DNA of 64,000 nucleotides, taken from Archangiaceae bacterium. GTDB taxonomy: Bacteria; Myxococcota; Myxococcia; Myxococcales; Myxococcaceae. The stretch spans positions 248,001 to 312,000 of the forward strand of contig JADJNS010000018.1 of assembly GCA_016714225.1 (NCBI GenBank), in the 5' to 3' direction. The notes beneath the pieces were generated by a model. The model did no database searches. It was not told the DNA's origin and saw only the letters and a list, made by a program, of their open reading frames with translations. Positions 8,498 through 17,800 of this stretch are shown piece after piece (the first letter of the stretch is position 1; every line of letters begins with the position of its first letter). Position numbers and translations under genes: made by a program.

Positions 8498-11400
8498 TGA
8501 CCGCCTCGATCTGGGCTATGTGCGCAGCCATCAGGGCGGCAAAGGTGACCGCGAGCATCACGCCCACCGTGAGAAGAATCAAGACTTGAGCAATCGGTCC
8601 GATGAACAGGTGGCCCGAGCGCGCGAAGTTGATGTGCCACCCTTGACCAGGGGTCCAGCCCAGCGCGAGCTTCACAAACTGAAAGAGTCGCGAATAGGCG
8701 GTGATCTGAAAGTCAACGGCGTTCCCGAATACACGGATTAGTTTGAACGCCACGTTGATATCAAGGCCAAGTGCAGCGACCGCACCGATCATGGCACCGA
8801 AAACGGCTCCGTCTTGCACCCTCAGGTCGCAGCTCGGATTGAAGAAATAAACGAACGCCGCGCCGAGCAACGCACCGATGGTTGCCATGGACAGCACACC
8901 GCTCACATCAGGCAACCGCCCTGTAGGATCGACGTACTGCGTCGGGTTGTTGGCGGCGAACGCGTAACTATTCGGGCCGGCCCTCATGCCGAGCCTGTCG
9001 GCCTGCAGAAACCCGGCGACCAAGGGATTTCGAAGTCGGTCGCGATGCTCGATCAGACCGTTCGCATCGTGCCAACGCGCAGCATGTCCAACGTCGAACG
9101 ACGGGCCGCTTCCACCGAGCTCTGTCCGCGCTCCGTACACCTCGTAGCCATATTGATGCACCACCGTTCCGCTTGCGTCGGACGCCGCGTAGATGCTGCC
9201 CAATCCGTCCGTTAGGGGCCAGTAGGTCGCATCTGCGCGCTCGAAGCTGATCAGGTCGTCGACGGCCTGAGGGTTGAACAGATACCGCGCGACGGGCGTA
9301 TTGGAGGCGTCAAGCTCTGCGCGCACGCTCTGGCCGTCAAGGAGATAGCGTGTGGTGCCAATCGCCTCGGTGCGCCCGACCCGGAAGCCATTGGTATCGT
9401 AGGAGTACGCGGTCGGTACCGCCGGCGGAAGCGGAGTCACCGCGCGCAGGCGGTTGTCGCGGTCCCACGTGTACGACGTCACTGCAGTGCTTGCGGTTTC
9501 GGTGGTGGTGTTGCCGATGTCGTCGTAGTCGAAGGTGGTGTTCAGCGCCGGCAGTCCGCCGCCAGAGCGGTTGCGAGTCTTGAGCTGATTGAAGGCGTTG
9601 AAGGTGCTCGACCAGGTGGTCACCACGTTCGGACCGCTCGCTGGCCGCACCGTCTGCACCTCGGTGAGGCGGTTGCCGAGCGCGTCGAGCGTGTACTCGA
9701 CCGTCTTCGCCGTGCCGTAGTCGACCTTGGTCAGGCGCATGCTCGTGTCGTAGCCGTACACTTCGGCGGTGCCGCCCTCGCGCGTCTTCGAGACGCGGTT
9801 GCCCTGCCCATCATAGGCGTACGAGAAGCCGAGCAACACCGCGCCTGCCTTGCTGTGTGTCATCGACAGAAGCTGGCTCGACTCGTCGTAGGCGTAGTCG
9901 GTGCGCACGCCGTTAGGCCTCACCACGAAGTCGCGACGCCCCATGGTGTCGTAGCCGAACAGCGTCCGTGGCCCGGTGCCGACCCGTGCGGCGGCGAGCA
10001 GGTTGCGCTTGTCGTATTCCCAGTACTGCGTCACGCCGCCTTCGGCGAGCGAGGTGCGGTTGCCGCTCGCGTCGTAGCCGTAGACGAGCTGCTTGCCGAA
10101 CGTGAGGTCGTCGACCACGTCGAGTCGGTTGAGCACGTCGTAGTGCAGGTGACGCTCGTGGCTGGGGCCCTTCTCGAGCGTGCGGTTGCCGCGGGTGTCG
10201 TAGTCGTACTGGTAGAACGTGCCGTCGTCGAAGTCGACGCGCCCGAGCCGCCGGTTGTCGTCGTACGAGTACGTGGTGGTGTGCCCGTTCGCGTCGAGCT
10301 TCGTCCTGCGATTGCCCGCGCCGTCGTACGTGTACGTCGTCACCTTGAGCAGCGGGTTGGTCTCGGTGAGCAGCCGGTTCGCCGTGTCGAAGGTGTACTG
10401 CGTCACCTGGCTGCCTGCCGTCACCTGGCGGCGATTGCCTCGCGCGTCGTACTGGTACGTCACCGTCAGGGCCGGAGTCGTGACGGTGCTGAGCAGGCCG
10501 GTGGCCGACTGGTAGCTGTACGTCGTCAGCGGCTTGCCTGGCCCGGCCTCGCTCGACACGCGCCCCGCGGTGTCGTGGCCGATGGCCGTCTCGCGCCCGA
10601 GCGGGTCGATTTCATGGGTGACGCGGCCGACGGCGTCGAACTCCCGCGTGCGGACGTTGCCCAGGGCATCGACCTCGGTGCAGGGCGTCGGCACGTCTCC
10701 GCAATAGAGCTGGCTCGTCACCGCTCCCGACGCGTCGGTGGTCTCGACGAGTCTCCCTGCTGCGTCGTACTTGCGCGTGCTGCGGTTGCCGCGCGCGTCG
10801 ATGGTGGCCGTCACCCGCCCTTCGGCGTCGTACTCGGTGCGCGTCACCTTCTGGTTTGCATCGGTGACCGACGTCAGGCGGCCGTTCGCGTCGTAGCCGA
10901 AGGTGGTGACGTTCAGCTCCGCGTCTTTGGTGGTGAGGCGATGGCCTTCGCCGTCGAAGGTGAATTCGGTGCGGCGGTTGAGCGCGTCGATTTGGGCGTG
11001 CACCCGGCCCGCGGCGTCGACCTCGAGCGTGCGCGTCTTGGCGTTGCCGTCAGTCACCGAGGTGAGGTGGCCGGCGGAATCGAAGCCCATCGTCGTCGCT
11101 CGGTTGGTGGCGTCGGTCACCGAATTCACGTTGCCCACCGCGTCGTGGCCGAACGTGGTCGTCGCCGGGCCCGGCTCGACGACGGTGAAGAGCTGCCCCT
11201 TGGCGTCGTAGTTGTAGGTGGTGACGCCGAGGCCCGGGTTGCGCGTCTTGAGTCGGCCGGAGGTGTCGTAGGTGTTCACCACCGTCGGCATGCCGGTGCT
11301 CGCTTGCGTCAGCGGCTGCGAGAACGTCGGCTCCCAGGTGTTGGTCTCCTGCCGCCCGTCTGGGTACGTGCGGGTGAGCAGATTGCCCTTGGTGTCATAG

Positions 11401-11627
11401 GTCGCCGTGGTGTCGAGGCCGCGCCCGTCGGTTCTCCTGGTCGGCTGTTGTGCCGTCCACTCGATTTTGGTCGTCTCGCCGAGCGGGTTGGTGGTCTCGA
11501 TGGGGTTGCCCGCGGCGTTGTGCACGTACCGCCACGCGGCGCCCGTCTTGTCGACGAAGACGGTGGTGAGATGCGGCGTGTCGTAGGTGGCGTGCGACTC
11601 GTTGCCGAGCGCGTCTTTCGTCGAGCT
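8487..11627 (-). CDS. Rhs/YD-repeat protein, C-terminal half with membrane-type tip (after in-frame TAG)
   Basis: Same reading frame as 11628-14822, separated only by TAG 11628-11630, so originally one ~2111-codon gene. It carries about 20 YD repeats (YDxxGR.. pattern), then the conserved Rhs core end (RNPLVAGFLQADRLG, GPNSYAFAANNPTQYVDPTG). After it comes a ~145-residue variable tip with several hydrophobic helices (GALLGAAFVYFF, GAMIGAVAALG, AQVLILLTVGVMLAVTFAA). Family knowledge: the residues after the Rhs core are the toxin or effector domain released inside the shell. This tip has no recognised nuclease or deaminase motif and looks membrane-active. The downstream gene overlaps by 11 bases. 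An independent start could be GTG 11523-11525, but no Shine-Dalgarno site supports it. Confidence 0.8.
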   Translation of the reverse strand, partial: SSTKDALGNESHATYDTPHLTTVFVDKTGAAWRYVHNAAGNPIETTNPLGETTKIEWTAQQPTRRTDGRGLDTTATYDTKGNLLTRTYPDGRQETNTWEPTFSQPLTQASTGMPTVVNTYDTSGRLKTRNPGLGVTTYNYDAKGQLFTVVEPGPATTTFGHDAVGNVNSVTDATNRATTMGFDSAGHLTSVTDGNAKTRTLEVDAAGRVHAQIDALNRRTEFTFDGEGHRLTTKDAELNVTTFGYDANGRLTSVTDANQKVTRTEYDAEGRVTATIDARGNRSTRKYDAAGRLVETTDASGAVTSQLYCGDVPTPCTEVDALGNVRTREFDAVGRVTHEIDPLGRETAIGHDTAGRVSSEAGPGKPLTTYSYQSATGLLSTVTTPALTVTYQYDARGNRRQVTAGSQVTQYTFDTANRLLTETNPLLKVTTYTYDGAGNRRTKLDANGHTTTYSYDDNRRLGRVDFDDGTFYQYDYDTRGNRTLEKGPSHERHLHYDVLNRLDVVDDLTFGKQLVYGYDASGNRTSLAEGGVTQYWEYDKRNLLAAARVGTGPRTLFGYDTMGRRDFVVRPNGVRTDYAYDESSQLLSMTHSKAGAVLLGFSYAYDGQGNRVSKTREGGTAEVYGYDTSMRLTKVDYGTAKTVEYTLDALGNRLTEVQTVRPASGPNVVTTWSSTFNAFNQLKTRNRSGGGLPALNTTFDYDDIGNTTTETASTAVTSYTWDRDNRLRAVTPLPPAVPTAYSYDTNGFRVGRTEAIGTTRYLLDGQSVRAELDASNTPVARYLFNPQAVDDLISFERADATYWPLTDGLGSIYAASDASGTVVHQYGYEVYGARTELGGSGPSFDVGHAARWHDANGLIEHRDRLRNPLVAGFLQADRLGMRAGPNSYAFAANNPTQYVDPTGRLPDVSGVLSMATIGALLGAAFVYFFNPSCDLRVQDGAVFGAMIGAVAALGLDINVAFKLIRVFGNAVDFQITAYSRLFQFVKLALGWTPGQGWHINFARSGHLFIGPIAQVLILLTVGVMLAVTFAALMAAHIAQIEAVNDE

Positions 11628-14600
11628 CTACCGGCCGAAGGCGTCGAACGCAATCTGCTGCGTCTGCCCGCGCTTGTCGGTGCGCGACGTGAGCAGGTGC
11701 CGCGCGTCGTAGCCGTAGGTCTCGGTGTTCTGCACCACGTCCGTGGCCGAGGTGAGGTCATCACCGGTGAAGCCGTAGCCCACCACACGGCCAGCGCGGT
11801 CGGTCACCGAAGTCAGCTTCCCCGCCGTGTACGCCAGCGTCAGCGCGGTCGCCGCGCTCGAGTCGAGCACCGAGGTGAGCTGGCTTCCGGAGTAGACCAT
11901 CGTCGTGCTGTTGCCCGAGTTGTCGACCAGGCGGGTGAGCCGGCCAGAGGTGTCGAACTCCCAGACGAAGCCCTCTTTGGCGCGCACGCGGAGGCCGCCG
12001 CTGATGGGGGTGAGCGTGAAGTACCACCCCACCGGCACCGCGAACGTGCTGCCGGTCTTCACGAAGCGCACCTCGGTGGTGTCCTCGGTGACGAAGGTGA
12101 TGTCACCGTTCAGCTCGGTGCGGAGGAAGATGGCGTAGCTGTGGAGCCAGCCCACGCCGAGGGCGGTCGTCTGCTTGAAGTCGCTCGCGTAGTGCCGGCT
12201 GAACACCACGGGCAGGCCGACCGACGGGAGCGTCAGGTCGGTGTACGACTCGGTGAGTCTCCCGTTGGCGAGGTTCACCATGCTGCTGACCGGGTGGTCA
12301 TTGCGGCTGCAGGTGGGGCAGTTCGAGGGGTCTCCGCCGCCGGTGCCAGGCCCGTCAGAGCCGCCGCCGTTCGCGTGGCCAATTCGGTAGGTGCCCGAGC
12401 CCGTCACGGGGTCAAACAGGATGAAGGCCTCGACGTTCACGTACCCGGACAGAGTGACCGGCCGCTGGGGCAGGGTGGCGCGCCAGCCGGCGGCGAGCGC
12501 CTGGTTGATTTCCAGCAGCGACGAGGCGCTGTAGCCGGTCAGCCCCGTTGCGCTCCCGCCGTTCAAGGTGAGCACCGGCACGCCGAGCGATGGCGCCTGC
12601 GCAATCACCGGCACCGACGCGATGGCGCGCCGCGCGAAGAGCTGCTCCCACGCGCGTGCCTCGAGGGTGCTGCCTTGAAACCCAGAGAGCAGATTCAGGG
12701 CGCTCACCAGTGACGCGTCGCCGTCCATCGGCACGGGCGTGAGCGTGTCGTGCCCGACGTCGAGAATGTAGAGGCCGGGAGTCACCGTGACTGGCACGCC
12801 GAACGCCTCGGTCACGTTGAGCTCGCGCCCTGCAATCGACTCCAGCACGTCTTGGAATACGCCGTGCCCCTGGAGCCCGAAGAGACGAGTGGCCGAAGCC
12901 TGCTGCTGCGCCGCGTAGAGCGCGGCTGCCGCGTGCCCCGCCGCTTCGGCATTGTCTTCCGAGGGAGACGTCGTGACCGCGGACTTCAGCGAGTCGGCCC
13001 AGGCCGAGTCGGCGATGCCGCCGTACAGCGCAATCGCATACACCCCGCCCGCGCGAAGCTGGTGGTTTACGGAAGCGGGCGCGACGCCCGGCCCGGTGAT
13101 GCGCACCGTGAGGAGCTGCGAGACTCCCGGGAGCCCATCGTCGAACCGCTTCACCTCGACGCCGTCGAGGCGCAGCGTGCCCGCCACCCGCACGCGGAAG
13201 GGCGCGATGTTCGCCAGCCCACCGGCCGCGGCGATTGCCGCCACATCTGCCGGGGTCGACCCGACGTAGCGCAGCGAGAGGCGGTGGTACTGCAGCTCGG
13301 CCAGCGTGAAGGACTTCGAGCCGGACTCGAGCGAGACATCGACCGTCCACTGCAATGACGTCGGCACGCGCGAGAAGACGAGCAGGCTCTGCTCGAGCTT
13401 CGCGGGATGCTCCGAGGGCATCAGCTGCAGCGGCTTCTCAGTCACCGTCGGCGCCGCGAGCGCGTCGTTGAGGTTGTTGCAGAGGCTCTTCGCCTTCGCC
13501 GCGGCGAGCAGCTGCGCTTCGAACACTTCTTGAGGAGTCTTCGAGCTCGGCGCCGACAGGTACGCGGCCGAGTCGAAGCTCGCCACGCCGCGGAGCGAGA
13601 CGGCATGTTTCCAGCTCGTGAGCTTCATTCCGGGGTCCAGGCGCACCCACAGCGACTCACCGCCGGGCCCGGTGCCCTTGTAGTCGCCGTAGGAGACCCA
13701 CGCGCGCACCCAGACGCGCTCGGTGAGAATGGTGTTGCCGTCGACCGAGGTCGGCGCGCCGGTGTACCCGATGAGGTAGGCGGCGTGCTCGATGGTGTCG
13801 GCGCCGGTGAGCGCCTGCGCTTGCGCGAGCGACAGCCGCACGATGCCGTGCTCGTACCGCGCCGGGACACCAGCCGCCCGCAGCAGCGCGACCAGCAACG
13901 AGCTCTGGTCGAAGTCGTTGCCCGCGCCCTCGCGCAGCGTCGCCGCTGCGCCCTTCTTGCTCCCCCAGTACAGCTGCGGAGCGATGGACGTGTGCACGCG
14001 GTTGTACAGGGCGAGCGGCGAGCTTCCGGTCTGCTGCAGCACCGCCAGCAGCTCGGGGGTGCGCGCCGTCTCCGCCGTCTCGGCGAGGTCGTCAGCCGTC
14101 GGTGCGGGCAGCGCGCCGAACAACGAGAAGCCCACGTCCGACGCGATGGAGGCCACCGCCCGCGGTGCACGGCGCGGCCGCAGCCCGTAGAGCACGTCTT
14201 CAACCGGCCGGAGCTCGCCGTCGGGCTCGAGCACGCTCGCCCCAGAGCCCTCGACCGAGGCGTAGAGCTGCTGCAGCTCTGGAGTCAGCGCTCCGGTCGC
14301 TCCCTTGAGGCGCGGCTTCACGGCGCGCGGCTTCAATGGCTTTCGGTCGTCGATGCGCGGTGGCGCCACGGCTTGTGCCGGAGCCTTCACGTTTCGCAAG
14401 GCGGGCGCTTCAGCGAAAAGCGCCGTCTTCAGCGCATCGCCACGCTTGCCCTCGACGGTTGCCTGCCGGAGCTTGCGAACGAGCCGTTGGGGCTCTGCCT
14501 TCGCTTCGAGCTCGGCGGCGACCTGTTTCGCTGCCTTGGCCTTCGCCTCGGCCTGGTCGGCGTGGGCGAGCTCGCGCGCCCGCTTCATCGCTGCCGCGCG

Positions 14601-14822
14601 CTTGAGCTTTACGCGCGCCGCTTCGGCCGCCCGCCAGGCGTCCGGAGCGTCGAGCATCTGCGCGTCGATTTTCAGCGCAGCGAGGGCCTGGGCGCGTCGG
14701 GCATCGGTCGCGCGCTGGCGCTGCGCTGCTTGCGCCTCTCGGGGCCCGCCGCACAGGTACCAGGCGGTGATTGCCGTCACGAACGACGTCAACGCCCTGA
14801 GCCGAAGTGAGCGCTCTTTCAT
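11628..14822 (-). CDS. Rhs-family protein, N-terminal half: signal, transglutaminase-like domain, DUF6531, YD repeats
   Basis: 1064 codons to TAG 11628-11630. The ATG 14820-14822 overlaps the stop of the giant upstream gene (ATGA), so translation is coupled. Residues 1-32 form a signal peptide ending in AQA, and ~33-130 is an Ala/Lys/Arg-rich helical region. Residues ~260-420 hold a transglutaminase-like fold (GAGNDFDQSSLLVALLRAAG, VPARYEHG) in which the usual catalytic Cys before the helix is absent, so it is probably not catalytic. A Gly-rich linker with CPTCSRNDHPVSSMVNLANG starts the DUF6531/Rhs shell region near 870, followed by YD repeats. The reading continues without frameshift beyond the TAG into 8487-11627. 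Likely secreted and surface exposed. Confidence 0.8.
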   Translation of the reverse strand: MKERSLRLRALTSFVTAITAWYLCGGPREAQAAQRQRATDARRAQALAALKIDAQMLDAPDAWRAAEAARVKLKRAAAMKRARELAHADQAEAKAKAAKQVAAELEAKAEPQRLVRKLRQATVEGKRGDALKTALFAEAPALRNVKAPAQAVAPPRIDDRKPLKPRAVKPRLKGATGALTPELQQLYASVEGSGASVLEPDGELRPVEDVLYGLRPRRAPRAVASIASDVGFSLFGALPAPTADDLAETAETARTPELLAVLQQTGSSPLALYNRVHTSIAPQLYWGSKKGAAATLREGAGNDFDQSSLLVALLRAAGVPARYEHGIVRLSLAQAQALTGADTIEHAAYLIGYTGAPTSVDGNTILTERVWVRAWVSYGDYKGTGPGGESLWVRLDPGMKLTSWKHAVSLRGVASFDSAAYLSAPSSKTPQEVFEAQLLAAAKAKSLCNNLNDALAAPTVTEKPLQLMPSEHPAKLEQSLLVFSRVPTSLQWTVDVSLESGSKSFTLAELQYHRLSLRYVGSTPADVAAIAAAGGLANIAPFRVRVAGTLRLDGVEVKRFDDGLPGVSQLLTVRITGPGVAPASVNHQLRAGGVYAIALYGGIADSAWADSLKSAVTTSPSEDNAEAAGHAAAALYAAQQQASATRLFGLQGHGVFQDVLESIAGRELNVTEAFGVPVTVTPGLYILDVGHDTLTPVPMDGDASLVSALNLLSGFQGSTLEARAWEQLFARRAIASVPVIAQAPSLGVPVLTLNGGSATGLTGYSASSLLEINQALAAGWRATLPQRPVTLSGYVNVEAFILFDPVTGSGTYRIGHANGGGSDGPGTGGGDPSNCPTCSRNDHPVSSMVNLANGRLTESYTDLTLPSVGLPVVFSRHYASDFKQTTALGVGWLHSYAIFLRTELNGDITFVTEDTTEVRFVKTGSTFAVPVGWYFTLTPISGGLRVRAKEGFVWEFDTSGRLTRLVDNSGNSTTMVYSGSQLTSVLDSSAATALTLAYTAGKLTSVTDRAGRVVGYGFTGDDLTSATDVVQNTETYGYDARHLLTSRTDKRGQTQQIAFDAFGR

Positions 14823-17800
14823 GGACACACCAAAGGCACGCCGCCATCGGAAGGACCATCGAAGGTGAGCCGTGTCGCATTTTGCACGGTGATCGATCTC
14901 CCCATCACTGCGCCGGTGAGGCCCGATACGTTCTGCAACGCGACGTCCGCCTTCGGCGCGTAGAGCCGGAGCACCAGCTCCGACGCGTTCTCGAGGGTCA
15001 CGTGGCCCGTGACGCCGTCTGCGCTGCTGACAATCAGCACCGCGCCAGACTGCGAAGCGGGGCCACCGACGACGGTGCTGTTCTCTACCACCACGTCGCC
15101 CGAGACGAAGAGACGTGCGCGTTGGCCGACTGCGACCTTGAGCCGTGCAGTGCCCTGGACCTTGAGCGACGTCAGGTAGAAGGTGCCGCCCGGCAGCGTG
15201 ATGGTCGCATTTCTGACCGCGAGAGCGCCGCCGCTCAGGTACGGAGCGATGCTCGGGTTTCCGGTCAGCAGGGCGTTGTCGTTGCTGGTCTTCGCTCGAT
15301 TCACTTCGGCGACCACGTCGTAGCTGCAGCTGCACGGTGACGGAGCTGGGGTGACGCGCGCAGCGCCGCCCTGCACCGTGGCGCTGTTCGTGACCGTCAG
15401 TGTGCCGCCGTAGCGCGCGACCCCCGTGATGCGCGCGCTGTTGCGCAGCGTCAGGTCGGTCTTGGTGGCGGCGTTACCCATCACGAGCGCAGCGTTGAGG
15501 AGCTGCATCGAGCCGTTCGACGCCACGCTGCCGTTCACCTGTGCGCTGTTCTGAATCACCATCGTGTTTACGGCGCACACGCCGAAGCCGAACGTCGGCT
15601 CCGCTGCGCCCACCGGCACCACGATGAAGTGAACGGTGCGCGTCGCGATGTTTCCGGCCGCGTCGGTCGCAGTGGCGGTGAGCGTGTGGGCGCCCGCCGA
15701 GGTTACCGTCGTGCCGGAGACGAAGTTGGCTCCGTCGAGCTGCAGGGAGAGCGTGAAGGCGCTCGCGTCAGTCACAGTGACGACTGGCGTGAAAGAAGTG
15801 CCGGTCTGGCCTTCTGTGACGCCGTTGACCGTGATGGTCGGCGGGGTCTTGTCGATGATGAAGTGGACGGTCGTCGACGACGAGTTTCCGTCGAAATCGG
15901 TGGCGACCACCGTGAGCGTGTGCGCGCCGTCATTCGAGACGGTGATTTCCGAGGTGACCGTGGCGCCGTCGAGGGTGCCGACCGTCGTGCCAGGGTGGGC
16001 GTCGGACGATGAGAACCCGACAACCACTGGCGTCCGCGACAGCTGGCCTTCGGCCACGCCGGTGATGGAGATGACGGGAGCGGTGGAGTCGAGCGTGAAG
16101 CGCACCGTCTTGCTCGCGCTGTTCCCCGCCGCATCGGTGGAGCTCACGACCAGCGTATGGGCTGCTTCGAGCCCGACCGTGCCGCCGGTTGCGAACGGCG
16201 CGCCGTCGAGCGTGGCCGACGTCGTGCCCGGATGAGCGTCGGTGGCAGAGAACGTAAGAGTGAGCGGCCCGCGTGCGAGCTGGCCGTCGCTCGCTCCGTT
16301 CACGGTGACGGCTGGCGGGGTGAAGTCGAGGGTGAGGTGCACCGTGGCCGTCGCGGTGTTTCCCGCGGCGTCGACGGCCCTCACCTGTAGAACGTGGTCT
16401 CCTTCAGCGCTCGCCGTGGCACCCGATGCGAACGGTGCCCCATCGAGGGTGGCCGTCACGGCCGTGGGACTCGCGTCGGTGGCGCTGAACGTCACGGCCG
16501 CGGGGGTGTTCCGAAGGTCACCATCGGCTATTCCCGTGATGGCGATGAGCGGTGCCGTGAAGTCGAGTTGGAAGGTCCGCGTCTCGGTGGTGGTGTTGCC
16601 GGCGGCATCGACCGCGCTCACCGTCCATATGTGCTGACCTTCTGCAGTGACCGCGCCTCCCGAAGCGAATGAGGCACCATCGACAGTCGCGCTGACCGTC
16701 GTCGGGCTGGCATCGGTGGCGCTGAACGTCAGCGTGACCGCTGAGGCGACGAACGCGCCCGGCGCCACTCCGCCGAGCGTGAGGACGGGCGGTGTCTTGT
16801 CGATGGTGAAGCGGAGCTGAGCGAACGCCGAGTTGCCGAAGATGTCCGTGGCCGCCACCTGAAGCAGATGCGAAGCCTGAGCGGAGACGAGAGTGCCCGA
16901 GACGAAGGGCGCTCCATCGAGGGTGATGGTCGAGCTGAACCCACTCGCATCGACCACCGTGATGACGGGCGTCGCGTCGAGCCGGCGGAACTCACCATCG
17001 AAGACACCGGTGATGGTGATGACAGGCGGCTCATGGTCGACGACCGTGATGGCTTCGATGCGCAGGCGCTCGAGAATGTTGCCGTCGAGGCGAGTCACGA
17101 GCAGCTTGGTGCCCGGGTTGACGCCTGCAGTCGCGAGCGCGAAGTCGAACCCGGTGGTTGCTCCCGCCGGCACCGACACCGAGCGGCTCGCGCTCGACTG
17201 GGCCGCGTTCAGCTGAGGCCCGGAGATGTCGAAGAGCTCGACGCTCAGCACGCCGTTGTTCAGGGCGACCGACGAGGTGTTGGTCAGCTCGACGTGAGTC
17301 GGCAGGGCCGGCCCGATGGGGAACATCGGCTGCACTGTTGTGCGCGAGACGACGCTCCGATTGGGCACGACTTGTACCTGGTAGGGGGCGACGGCGCTGG
17401 CGAGGAGGACTCCCGACGCGTCGCGAAGCTCGACCTCGGCGTGCCAGACTCCTTCTGCCGCCATCGGGCTCAGCACGTGGGCGTCGGTCAGCTCGAAGAC
17501 GCCCAGGGGCGGCAGCGAGGGCACCAGCCGCGTGCTCGACTGCAGTCGCACCCCCGCCGCGTCGAAGAAGGTCGTCGTCACGGTGGCGCCCAGCAGCGAC
17601 TGGTTTCGCGAGGAGTTCACCGCGCGGCCCCGCAGCAGCACCGTTTCTCGGGGGCTGTAGGTGCCCTTGTCGACCGCCACCGCGGCGCTGCTGGCCTGCT
17701 CGGCGAGCACCTCGAAGGTCGTCGAAGCCCGCGCCACGAACCGACCCGACTCGAAGGCGGTGGCTCGCAAGGAGTAGCTTCCGGGTGTACGGCGGGCCGT

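Noticed and set aside
8487..8925. Cytosine deaminase toxin explaining the C-to-T stops
   Set aside because: No HxE/PCxxC deaminase motif in the Rhs tip, which is hydrophobic.
9855..12713. 952-codon plus-strand open frame opposite the Rhs gene
   Set aside because: Antisense shadow of repetitive Rhs coding sequence; composition (V/R/G) typical of GC-rich complement frames.
7592..14822. Genome-wide reassignment of TAG to an amino acid
   Set aside because: Several intact genes end in TAG at natural positions (25419-25421, 50642-50644, 59573-59575, 23098-23100), so TAG is a normal stop here.
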